Assembly: GCF_000712055.1 (NCBI RefSeq)
Contig: NZ_JOOA01000001.1
Coordinates: forward strand, 682,001-746,000
Length of the DNA: 64,000 nucleotides
DNA from: Ruminococcus sp. HUN007
GTDB lineage: Bacteria > Bacillota > Clostridia > Oscillospirales > Ruminococcaceae
Reading direction: 5' to 3'
Both the position numbers and the translations under genes were made by a program. Below are positions 27,994-35,843 of this stretch, in pieces. The notes under the pieces were generated by a model. The model searched no databases, had not been told where the DNA came from, and saw only the letters and a program-made list of their open reading frames with translations. How positions within the stretch are numbered: position 1 is the first letter of the stretch; each line of letters starts with the position of its first letter.

Positions 27994-29796
27994 ATGACAG
28001 GAAAAAGACTCACAGCATTTTTCACTTCACTTGTAATGTTCGTAATGATCATCATTCCTTCCGTGCCGCAGGCAAATGCAGCAGAAGCAATGAGAGACAT
28101 TACGACAATGGAGCTGGTACGCGATATGGGGATAGGTATCAACCTTGGCAACACACTTGAAGCATGCGGCGACTGGGTAAACGGAAAAACTCCGGCTGAC
28201 TATGAAACGGCCTGGGGCAGCCCTGTTGTCACTGAAGAAATGATCAGAGGCTACAAAAATGCAGGATTCGGGGTTCTGCGAATTCCGGTAGCATGGTCAA
28301 ACCTGATGAAGGACGACGGCAGTTACAAAATCAGTCCTGACTATATGGCCAGAGTTACTGACGTAGTTGACTGGGCCATCGGTTCAGGATTGTATGTAAT
28401 TATAAATATCCACTGGGACAACGGCTGGGTAAACACTTTTCCGGAAAACAAGACCGAATGCATGAAGCGTTTTGAAACAATGTGGACACAGATCGCTGAT
28501 AACTACAAAGACTACGGTGATCACCTCATGTTCGAATCGCAGAACGAAGAACTCGGCTGGGAAAAGCTCTGGAACAGATGGGCCGGAAATGACGGCAAGA
28601 CTGAGTCATATGCACTTGTAAATGAGATCAATCAGAAATTTGTTGACGTAATCAGAAAATCAGGCGGCAACAACGCAGAACGTCACCTGCTTATCTCCGG
28701 CTACAACACAGGCATCGACGTAACATGCGATCCGCTCTTTAAAATGCCTTCCGACCCGGCAAACAGAATGGCCGTATCAGTTCATTACTACTCACCTTCC
28801 ACATTCGCTATTCTCGAAGAAGATGCTGACTGGGGAAAAGCGCAGTCAACATGGGGAACTGCAAAGGAAGTCGAAGATCTTAACAATGAAATGGACATGA
28901 TGAAATCATCATTCGTTGACAAGGGCATACCGGTAATCATCGGTGAATACGGCTGTCCGACAAAGAACAAGGAACCGGAATCAGTAATGAAATTCCTCAC
29001 TTCAGTATGCGAAGCAGCTTATTCAAGAAATATGTGTCCTGTTCTCTGGGATACTCCTGGCGGAAGATACGACAGACTTGAATGCAGAATGGCTGACAAG
29101 GAACTCGGCGAAAAGCTCTGTGCCATTGCCGGTACAAAAGCAAACTACACCGAAGACACACTTGAATCAGTTACATACAAAACCGAAGAACTGAAAAAGA
29201 ATTCAAACGGTGAATACATCGTTCCTCTTGGCTCCAATGCCAAAAATCTTAAAAAAGCAATAATCACTCTGAGCTGCACATCATCTGAAAATTCCGGCTG
29301 GTTCTGCGGAGGCGGCGGTCTTACATTTGACAGTGTAAAGACAGCAGACGGAAAGAAGTTCTGGAGCAGCAAGGGATTTAACTACGACGGCGGAAAGGAA
29401 AAAGTCCTCATCACATTTGACGGCAAATTCAAAGATGACAAGGACAACGAATTTGACGCTGAAATAAACTGCACCGAAGCCGGCCTCGTCGACTGGTGGC
29501 ATTCATCAGAAAAGTACCCTGAAGGCGGCGACGATGTAAGCTGCGAATTCAAGGCGATCACACTTTACTACGACGGCGATCCGGGCACGATTACTGAACC
29601 GGAAGCCCCTGAAGTCATCAAAGGCGACACCGACTGCAACGGTACTGTAAACACAAAAGACCTTGTAAAGTCCATCGACATGATCATCGGCAGAACTGAA
29701 GCCAGTGAAGAATCATTAAAAAATGCCGATATGAACGATGACGGAAAAATAACTGTCATCGACATTATAATGTTAAAAAATGTACTGATCAGATGA
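27994..29796 (+). CDS. Secreted GH5 endoglucanase with dockerin
   Basis: A 600-residue secreted glycoside hydrolase. Residues 1-29 are a signal peptide ending ANA. Residues about 35-380 are a GH5 (subfamily 4-like) TIM barrel starting INLGNTLEACGDW. The acid/base is E185 (FESQNEELGW) and the nucleophile E318 (IIGEYGC). Residues about 395-530 look like a beta-sandwich carbohydrate-binding module (CTSSENSGWFCGGGGLTF). Residues about 543-600 are a type I dockerin with two calcium loops (DTDCNGTVNTKD and DMNDDGKITVID). Substrate is probably cellulose, xyloglucan or mixed-linkage glucan. AAGGAGTG precedes the ATG. Its dockerin and divergent regulator fit a cellulosome-like system. Confidence 0.95.
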   Translation: MTGKRLTAFFTSLVMFVMIIIPSVPQANAAEAMRDITTMELVRDMGIGINLGNTLEACGDWVNGKTPADYETAWGSPVVTEEMIRGYKNAGFGVLRIPVAWSNLMKDDGSYKISPDYMARVTDVVDWAIGSGLYVIINIHWDNGWVNTFPENKTECMKRFETMWTQIADNYKDYGDHLMFESQNEELGWEKLWNRWAGNDGKTESYALVNEINQKFVDVIRKSGGNNAERHLLISGYNTGIDVTCDPLFKMPSDPANRMAVSVHYYSPSTFAILEEDADWGKAQSTWGTAKEVEDLNNEMDMMKSSFVDKGIPVIIGEYGCPTKNKEPESVMKFLTSVCEAAYSRNMCPVLWDTPGGRYDRLECRMADKELGEKLCAIAGTKANYTEDTLESVTYKTEELKKNSNGEYIVPLGSNAKNLKKAIITLSCTSSENSGWFCGGGGLTFDSVKTADGKKFWSSKGFNYDGGKEKVLITFDGKFKDDKDNEFDAEINCTEAGLVDWWHSSEKYPEGGDDVSCEFKAITLYYDGDPGTITEPEAPEVIKGDTDCNGTVNTKDLVKSIDMIIGRTEASEESLKNADMNDDGKITVIDIIMLKNVLIR

Positions 29797-29932
29797 TCCG
29801 TACAAAACACAGATCCTGAACCGGTCTGAAAATCATCCTTTATCCGATATTATCTATACTTTACATACACGGGTATTCAATCCATCCTAAAACGACGTTT
29901 TCTGATAACCCAAATCTCTTCAAAAAACGTCA

Positions 29933-29974
29933 CCAGCCACTGACCAGAGCATTCACGGTCAGTGGCTGGTTTTC
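29933..29974 (+). terminator. Terminator after the cellulase gene
   Basis: CCAGCCACTGACC and GGTCAGTGGCTGG form a perfect 13-base stem, followed by TTTTCTTTT. Another 130 bases of non-coding sequence separate it from the stop codon. Confidence 0.9.
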
Positions 29975-29983
29975 TTTTAATGA

Positions 29984-30008
29984 ACGCCTGCGGCGTACTA
30001 TCTTAACA
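29984..30008 (+). repeat. Cassette-end hairpin repeat, interrupted by an IS element
   Basis: AACGCCTGCGGCGTACTATC and the TTAACA after it match the repeat found after other genes here (32673, 34184, 35561). The part that normally follows, a CAGCCAGG hairpin then ATTTTTTATTTATACACG, resumes only at 31981, so the IS element sits inside the unit. Confidence 0.75.
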
Positions 30009-31980
30009 GGGGCTGTTAAGAAACTACCGTTTTAAAAGGTAATAATCATCACTTCGTGCTGATTATTGCTATTAAAAAATGGAAAATGAATTTCGATGAT
30101 AATCGAGATTCATTTTCCATTTATTTTTTCGTTTTTAACATGAAATCGTCTCTGTTTGTTGAAAAAACAGGCGCAAAAATCCTGTACCAAAAATATAATA
30201 ATTTTTTTGGCACAAATATGGTATATATTTTTTCTGTCTCAAGCCGCTTTCATCATCTTCATTCTGCTGAGATGATACTTGTGAAGGTTAAAACCAATAC
30301 AAATAAGGCCGAATTCCAGCATAACATCATCAAATCCACGTCTTCTGAGTCTTTTGTAATTACGGTTCCATTTGATTGTTCCGAATGCGCCTTCAGACTG
30401 GATACTACGGTTCATACGTAAAAGTGCTCCCTGGATACTGTTAAGATTACCAAGCACTTCTTCATGAAATGATGTCAGTTCTTCATTGATGCTGATGATT
30501 CTGTTTCCGGAACCTTTATGACATTCAGTTCTGTGTTCGCAGCCCTCACAATTTTCGCACTGATAGTATTCCTGTGTCCTGCCGTACTGATTTCCTTTTA
30601 CAGGAGCACTTTTAAGATAATTAAACTTTCTGCCTTCAGGACAAATGAGTTTTCCATTTTCGTCTGTTTTAAAGTTTACTGCCCGATAAGGATCGTTATG
30701 ATATTTTTTGTCCTTCATTTCCTTATTGAACATAGTAAATTTCATATATTTTTTCATTTCGTGCTGCTCACAGAAAAGATAGTTGTTGTAACTGCCGTAA
30801 CCCGCATCCGCTACAGGATATTCAGGCCAGAATCCATATGTATCATGAAATCTGGTCATCAGTGGCTGAAAGCAATCCATATCTGAAGCATACTGAAATA
30901 CGTCGTATATTGCTACATAGCCGTCGCAAATTCCAGCCTGAAAATTATACGCTGGAAGAAGCTGATCATTTCCCATATAGTCACGCTTAACTCTCATGAA
31001 TGTAGCTGCTTTGTCAGTTTTCGAATAACTGTTTCTGTGTTCACCGCATGTCGAAATATGTTCGGCGTATGTTTTTAATTTTTCAGTGTATTCAACCAGC
31101 AAATCATAGTATCTTTGCTCAGGTGTTTTTCTTTTTCCTCTGCCGTAAACAAAATCTTTTGTATCAAGTTGGGTCACTTCAAGGAACCTTTCACTGATAA
31201 CTTCAAGGTAATCTATCGCATATTCTTCGCGCGTTTCAAATTTCACCTGATAATATGACAGTACGCATTCGTTTATGGTATCAATCAAATCTGTAAGTTT
31301 AACGAACAGTTTTGCTCTGCTTCTTGTGCATGCTTTTTTCCATACCCAGGTATATTTATTCGCATTAGCTTCAACCTTGGTTCCATCGATGTATACATGA
31401 TTCAGGTCCACATTTTCTTTTTTGAAAATATAACTGTTCATGTCATCCATGATTTCAGGTACACTCTTTTTGAGATCATATTTTATGAAATTTCCGATGG
31501 TAGCGTAACTTGGTACTCTCATATCATCAAGTATCCACATGAATCTGATATCAGTTTTACACAATTTTTCTATGTCTCTTAATGATACATATCCTGATTC
31601 CATAAATGCAAACAGTACTACCTTCAGAAGTTTTTCTGAGTCATATTTCGGGCGACCTGTAATGTAGTCCTTCTCTACAAAATATTGTTTTAGGTCAACA
31701 TGATTCAAAACTTCAATGAAAGTATACACTGGATCGTTAATATCTATAATTTTCGTGTAATCCACTGGTAATCTCAGCTGGATTGGTGTATAATAGTTCT
31801 CAGTGATATTCATGATGTTGTAATATGATTATATCACTAAATGCAGCTGTGCGTAAAGCATAGTTGCATTTTTTTATTGTGCCGAAGGCACCACCATTTT
31901 TTATGAATGCCTTCGGCGTACTATTACCAGAAAAGGCACCCCTTGGGTGCCTTTTGAGTAAGCTGTTTTTTAACAGCCCC
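30009..31980 (-). mobile_element. IS1182-family insertion sequence
   Basis: A 1972-base element with terminal inverted repeats GGGGCTGTTAAGAAAC (30009) and GTTTTTTAACAGCCCC (ending 31980), 15 of 16 matching. It contains one transposase gene on the minus strand. Its right end carries internal hairpins (GAATGCCTTCGGCGTACTATT and AAAAGGCACCCCTTGGGTGCCTTTT) similar in plan to the host cassette-end repeats. It is inserted within a terminator-like hairpin unit. No clear target duplication could be read. Confidence 0.88.
30239..31813 (-). CDS. IS1182-type transposase
   Basis: A 524-residue DDE transposase, apparently intact. The N-terminal DUF772 region covers DINDPVYTFIEVLNHVDLKQYF and YDSEKLLKVVLFAFMESGY. 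The likely catalytic residues are D in YIDGTKVEANANKYTW, D in PVADAGYGSYNNY and E in QSEGAFGTIKWNRNY. A zinc-like cysteine cluster (CENCEGCEHRTEC) precedes the last block. The frame is open with a normal start, so the element may be active. Confidence 0.94.
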   Translation of the reverse strand: MNITENYYTPIQLRLPVDYTKIIDINDPVYTFIEVLNHVDLKQYFVEKDYITGRPKYDSEKLLKVVLFAFMESGYVSLRDIEKLCKTDIRFMWILDDMRVPSYATIGNFIKYDLKKSVPEIMDDMNSYIFKKENVDLNHVYIDGTKVEANANKYTWVWKKACTRSRAKLFVKLTDLIDTINECVLSYYQVKFETREEYAIDYLEVISERFLEVTQLDTKDFVYGRGKRKTPEQRYYDLLVEYTEKLKTYAEHISTCGEHRNSYSKTDKAATFMRVKRDYMGNDQLLPAYNFQAGICDGYVAIYDVFQYASDMDCFQPLMTRFHDTYGFWPEYPVADAGYGSYNNYLFCEQHEMKKYMKFTMFNKEMKDKKYHNDPYRAVNFKTDENGKLICPEGRKFNYLKSAPVKGNQYGRTQEYYQCENCEGCEHRTECHKGSGNRIISINEELTSFHEEVLGNLNSIQGALLRMNRSIQSEGAFGTIKWNRNYKRLRRRGFDDVMLEFGLICIGFNLHKYHLSRMKMMKAA

Positions 31981-32106
31981 ATTTTTTATTTATACACGTT
32001 ATCAAATTGAAATATAATATTTGCACGCAGTCGATAAAGAATAATATTTGTTTCGGTTCGATTAGCTCATTTATCAGTTAACACAGTGATTTATTGAATT
32101 TAATCA

Positions 32107-32135
32107 TTGACAAACGCAAATATTTGGATTATAAT
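32107..32135 (+). promoter_or_regulatory. Promoter, duplicated block copy 1
   Basis: TTGACA and TATAAT with a 17-base spacer. It belongs to a block of about 220 bases (31985-32205) that is repeated at 34240-34460 with roughly nine in ten bases the same, including the ribosome site CAGGAGGAG and the first codons of the gene. Confidence 0.85.
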
Positions 32136-32190
32136 AATCATATAATTTTGGAAAGGCCTTAATCATCACCCACCAACAGGAGGAGTACAC

Positions 32191-32579
32191 ATGAATAATA
32201 AGTCTGTAATAGAAAATCCGGAACGTTTAAAAGCACTGTAAATAAAACAGTTGAAGAAATGCCTGATGATTTCATCATTAAACCATTCATCATTGCAAAC
32301 CGTGCGGAGGTGAAGAATATGTTATTTGAAGAATATGACGAAGAAAAATACAAGAACCTCTTTATTGAGGAAGGAAGAGAAGAAGGGCGTGTAGAAGGAC
32401 GCGAAGAAGGACGCGAAGAAGGACGTGAAGAAGGACGTGAAGAAGGAATTGCTGAAAACCGGATTTCTACCGCACGCAACCTGCTTGCCAGTGGTGTTTC
32501 AGATGATATCATTATCAACTGCACCGGCATCGATCCTGATGAATTTGAAAAGATCAAAGCAGAAACTGAAAAGAATTAA
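32191..32579 (+). pseudogene. Rpn-like gene remnant (internal deletion)
   Basis: The start MNNKSVIENPERLKAL ends at a TAA, then another frame continues VEEMPDDFIIKPFIIANRAEVKNMLFEEYDEEKY. This is typical of the C-terminal part of Rpn/PD-(D/E)XK 'transposase-like' proteins. A 12-base tandem repeat follows, coding repeated EGRE units (about 32376-32445), and then the tail GIAENRISTARNLLASGVS to ETEKN. The nuclease core is missing. The tail is nearly identical to that of the gene at 34444, so it looks like the product of deletion or recombination between cassettes. Confidence 0.8.
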
Positions 32580-32618
32580 ATTGATTATCAGTCTGCTTAT
32601 CGTATATTCGTAAAATCA

Positions 32619-32712
32619 ACCCTGCTCAAGTGAGCAGGGTTTTCTATTGCGCCAAAGGCGCAACCATCTTAAATGAACGCCTTCGGCGTACTATCGTAAC
32701 ACAGCCAGTAAT
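32619..32712 (+). repeat. Cassette-end multi-hairpin unit, copy 1
   Basis: In order: CCCTGCTC/GAGCAGGG terminator stem plus TTTTC, GCGCC/GGCGC mini-hairpin, ACGCCTTCGGCGT mini-hairpin, then CTATCGTAACACAGCCAG and a T-run. The same order recurs at 34127 and, shortened, at 35556. Confidence 0.85.
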
Positions 32713-32754
32713 TTTTTACAAATAAAACATCCCCCCTGAAGAAGCCATAGGCTA

Positions 32755-32783
32755 TTGACAATAATTCGGTAAACCGTTATAAT
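32755..32783 (+). promoter_or_regulatory. Promoter and operator of the toxin-antitoxin operon
   Basis: TTGACA (32755) and TATAAT (32778) with a 17-base spacer. The spacer contains the palindrome CGGTAAACCG, centred between the boxes, a natural site for the HTH protein encoded next. Confidence 0.82.
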
Positions 32784-32806
32784 TTTAATTGAAAGGGGCG
32801 ATAACT

Positions 32807-33379
32807 ATGATCATTAATGAACAACTTGAGAAAATAAAAATGACCAAATATCGACTTAGTAAAGAAAGCGGCGTTCCACAGGCTACGATCAATGATATCT
32901 GCAGTGGAAAAGCCAATCTTGAAAAATGTTCTGCAGGAACGCTTTACAAAATTGCAAAAGTACTGAACTTGTCAATCGAATCAATATTAGAATCGGAAAA
33001 AGAAAGTGAACGCAGCTCCTTTGAAGTATTCAAGAGTAATACATGTCATTATGTAAAAGACATGGGAGATTTAGATTTTATTATAAAAGTTCTGGAATCT
33101 GATGAAATAAGAAAACTTTATGAAAAACACTGGTTTCCGGAAGCTTTATACCTGCTTGCAATGATAGATTATCTTTCAAGAATCAATGAAATTCCTCTTT
33201 GCACGAGATATAACGATCTTCGGGCAAGCAAACTTGAACGGCCATTATATCCAGTTGGCGTACTGATCAGCAGCGAAGTAATGCACACTGATGAACCTCT
33301 GCATACAGCAGAAAAAAATTCAATTCCTGAATTCAGAAGATTTAATATCATTGAAAGTGAAGTGAGAAACGTTGTTTGA
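32807..33379 (+). CDS. XRE-family HTH antitoxin-like protein
   Basis: A 190-residue protein. Residues about 5-60 are a Cro/C1-type helix-turn-helix (MTKYRLSKESGVPQATINDICSGKANLEKCSAGTLYKIAKVL). The C-terminal part (about 75-190) is of unknown fold and probably contacts the partner. The ATG at 32807 has AAAGGGG upstream; a TTG at 32789 is part of that spacer. It overlaps the nucleotidyltransferase gene by 8 bases, the usual antitoxin-first arrangement. It most likely represses its own promoter through CGGTAAACCG. Confidence 0.85.
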   Translation: MIINEQLEKIKMTKYRLSKESGVPQATINDICSGKANLEKCSAGTLYKIAKVLNLSIESILESEKESERSSFEVFKSNTCHYVKDMGDLDFIIKVLESDEIRKLYEKHWFPEALYLLAMIDYLSRINEIPLCTRYNDLRASKLERPLYPVGVLISSEVMHTDEPLHTAEKNSIPEFRRFNIIESEVRNVV

Positions 33380-34097
33380 GAAGCCGTTCACAAAAGAAAA
33401 CCTTGATCAGTATCTTAAAGAACTCGCCAAGGAATTCAGGAAACTAAACGGTAAGACAATACCAGCAGATATTGTACTGATAGGCGGCGCTTCCGTCGTT
33501 ATAAACTATGGATTTCGAAACATGACATACGATATGGACGCAGTTATCAATGCTTCTGCATCCATGAAAGATGCTATAAATCATGTTGGTGACAAATACA
33601 ATTTACCTAATGGCTGGCTGAATACTGACTTTATGAAAACTACTTCCTATTCAACAAAGATAGTTCAGTATGCAAAATATTATCGAACTTTCTCAAATAT
33701 AGTCACATTCCGCACAATTGCCGGAGAATACCTGCTGGCAATGAAACTTATGGCTGGAAGGCAGTACAAATACGACTTGTCTGATGTTATCGGAATTCTT
33801 TGGGAACATGAGAAATCATCCACCTCAATATCACTGGATCAGATCAAAAAAGCTGCCGCTGATCTCTACGGCTCTTATGATAAACTGCCGGAATATTCAA
33901 GACTTTTTATTGAAAAAATAATTGCAGAAAAAGAATATGAAAAAATATATGAAAAAGTACGCAATATGGAATCAGAAAACAAAGATATTTTACTGGATTT
34001 TCAGGATGAATATCCCGGTGTTACTAATACCGATAATATAAATGATATTATAGCTGCTGTTAGAAAAAAGAAAGAATCAGAAAATCTGATAAAATAG
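33372..34097 (+). CDS. Nucleotidyltransferase toxin-like protein (DUF6036/AbiEii type)
   Basis: A 241-residue protein with the minimal nucleotidyltransferase signature: GGAS (38-41), then DMD with D54 and D56 (IGGASVVINYGFRNMTYDMDAVI). The rest (LLAMKLMAGRQYKYDLSDVIGILWEH) fits the DUF6036/AbiEii group. AbiEii and MenT toxins of this fold modify tRNA or block growth; here the substrate is unknown. The start is TTG 33372, within the end of the HTH gene, with GTGAG purines upstream. Together with the HTH gene it forms a probable type IV or type II toxin-antitoxin or abortive-infection pair. The C-terminal 40 residues are lysine/acid rich. Confidence 0.82.
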   Translation: MFEKPFTKENLDQYLKELAKEFRKLNGKTIPADIVLIGGASVVINYGFRNMTYDMDAVINASASMKDAINHVGDKYNLPNGWLNTDFMKTTSYSTKIVQYAKYYRTFSNIVTFRTIAGEYLLAMKLMAGRQYKYDLSDVIGILWEHEKSSTSISLDQIKKAAADLYGSYDKLPEYSRLFIEKIIAEKEYEKIYEKVRNMESENKDILLDFQDEYPGVTNTDNINDIIAAVRKKKESENLIK

Positions 34098-34126
34098 TAA
34101 ACTTACTTCTCGAATTTTCATGTTTC

Positions 34127-34235
34127 ACCCCTGCTCAAACGAGCAGGGGTTTCTATTGCGCCGCAGGCGCATCCTTTTAAACGGAACGCCTTCGGCGTAC
34201 TATCGTAACACAGCCAGGTCACTGACCTGGCTGAT
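34127..34235 (+). repeat. Cassette-end multi-hairpin unit, copy 2
   Basis: CCCCTGCTC/GAGCAGGGG plus TTTC, GCGCC/GGCGC, ACGCCTTCGGCGT, CTATCGTAACA and a full CAGCCAGGTC/GACCTGGCTG hairpin followed by ATTTTTTATT. It closes the toxin-antitoxin cassette and directly precedes the second promoter block. Confidence 0.85.
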
Positions 34236-34359
34236 TTTTTATTTATACACGTTATCAAATTTAAATATAATATTTGCACGCAGTCGATAAATAAAAATAT
34301 TTGTTTTAGTTCGATTAACTCATTTATCAGTTATCGCAGCGATTTATTGAATTTAATCA

Positions 34360-34388
34360 TTGACAAACGCAAATATTTGGATTATAAT
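34360..34388 (+). promoter_or_regulatory. Promoter, duplicated block copy 2
   Basis: TTGACA and TATAAT with the same 17-base spacer as copy 1 at 32107. Confidence 0.85.
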
Positions 34389-34443
34389 AATCATATAATT
34401 TTGGAAAGGACTTAATCATCACCCACCAACAGGAGGAGTACAA

Positions 34444-35544
34444 ATGAACAATAAATCAGTAATAAAGAATCCTGCACGTTTAAGAGCATTACTTATAGAA
34501 AAGATTGCATATTATAAAACTTTGTCTCCTGGTCGTTTCTTTCGGTCACTTTCCATGGAGGAAGCAGCTAAAGAACGTCGATTTCAATTATTAAACACCC
34601 AGAAAACAAACAAAGAAAAACAAATGTTTTCTTTTCTTACAGAACTTGTAGTAGATAAAAAACTTTCAATATACCAAGCTGCTAAATTTGCAGGAACAGA
34701 TACGGTAACATTCAAATATGAATTTCAGGCAATTATAGAGAGAAAAATGCGCGAAGGAACCAATAACACTAATTTAGAATCCACAGATAAAGAAATAATT
34801 AACGATTCTGAACTCAAACCTATTATAATGGATCATATTGAGGATGGATATTCCATTCCTGTCATTGCTGCTTATACATCAAAAACTGTTGAAGAAGTTG
34901 AAGAAATAACAGGTTTAAAATCTGAAGTTTCACAGTTGGAATACGATATTATAAACGATCTTATATATTTAAGAGAAGATGATAGAAAAGAAGTTATTTT
35001 AGCAACTTTAATTGATCTGATTTATGAAGGAGTACTGGATGCTTCAGAAGCTGCTGAGCTGATACGAATGCCCTTTGAGGATTTCTTAAATGAAAGTGGA
35101 TTAAATGATAAATGTTCATCTGACGGAACCCTAATGATAAGAACAAACACAGATAAGATTATCGACAATTGTATGAACTGTCTTGTTTCAAATGTGAATA
35201 CTACCGATTTAGAAATTTTCTACTATCTTATAAAGAAAAATTTTTATGATCTTACCGAATGGTTAGATAACTACTTTGATGAAACAGATAGCAAAGAAAA
35301 CAACACCGACTATGATAATAGTTATGATGATGAACCTATTGAAGGATTTGACATCTATAAAGTACTCAGAGATAGCGAAACTAAAGGCTTTAAAGAAGGT
35401 CGTGAAGAAGGCATAGCCGAAAACCAAATTACTACCGCACGTAACCTGCTCGCCAGTGGTGTTTCAGATTATATCATTATCAACTGCACCGGCATCGATC
35501 CTGATGAATTTGAAAAGATCAAAGCAGAAACTGAAAAGAATTAA
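34444..35544 (+). CDS. Cassette protein with Rpn-type tail, unknown core
   Basis: A 366-residue protein. Its first 15 residues (MNNKSVIKNPARLRA) match the start of the remnant at 32191. Its last 50 (KEGREEGIAENQITTARNL to ETEKN) match that gene's tail almost exactly. The core (about 20-310) is different and I do not recognise it. It has short repeated helical blocks such as AAKFAGTDTVTF, IPVIAAYTSKTVEEVEEITG and EAAELIRMPFEDFLNESG, which look like repeated small helix-turn-helix modules. No PD-(D/E)XK signature is visible. CAGGAGGAG precedes the ATG. It appears to be a chimera of shared ends around a new centre. Confidence 0.8.
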   Translation: MNNKSVIKNPARLRALLIEKIAYYKTLSPGRFFRSLSMEEAAKERRFQLLNTQKTNKEKQMFSFLTELVVDKKLSIYQAAKFAGTDTVTFKYEFQAIIERKMREGTNNTNLESTDKEIINDSELKPIIMDHIEDGYSIPVIAAYTSKTVEEVEEITGLKSEVSQLEYDIINDLIYLREDDRKEVILATLIDLIYEGVLDASEAAELIRMPFEDFLNESGLNDKCSSDGTLMIRTNTDKIIDNCMNCLVSNVNTTDLEIFYYLIKKNFYDLTEWLDNYFDETDSKENNTDYDNSYDDEPIEGFDIYKVLRDSETKGFKEGREEGIAENQITTARNLLASGVSDYIIINCTGIDPDEFEKIKAETEKN

Positions 35545-35555
35545 ATTCCAACGCA

Positions 35556-35614
35556 AATGGAACGCCTTCGGCGTACTATCGTAACACAGCCAGGTCGGTG
35601 GACCTGGCTGTAAC
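35556..35614 (+). repeat. Cassette-end multi-hairpin unit, copy 3 (short)
   Basis: AACGCCTTCGGCGTACTATC, CGTAACA and CAGCCAGGTC/GACCTGGCTG with TTTTTT nearby; the first two hairpins are missing. Sequence to 35760 holds nothing coding. Confidence 0.8.
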
Positions 35615-35765
35615 TTTTTTATATCTCAATTCCAATATTCAGTTCAGAATATACAAGAACAATTAACGCAAATCACTGTAAACAGTTGAAAAAGCACTGA
35701 TTAAATGGTATAATTAAGACAGAAAAAGCAATTTGAAAAATTTACATATTTTTCTTTTACTTATA

Positions 35766-35794
35766 TTGACATCTAGACTTGAATATGTTATACT
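35766..35794 (+). promoter_or_regulatory. Promoter of the Rpn-like gene at 35844
   Basis: TTGACA (35766) and TATACT (35789) with a 17-base spacer, 49 bases before the ATG. Confidence 0.82.
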
Positions 35795-35843
35795 AGATTT
35801 GTAATTAAATTCTATAATTATCATTTTCAAGGAGATGTGCTAA

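Noticed and set aside
32376..32445. CRISPR-like short repeats
   Set aside because: A direct 12-base tandem without spacers, in frame and coding; it is a protein repeat.
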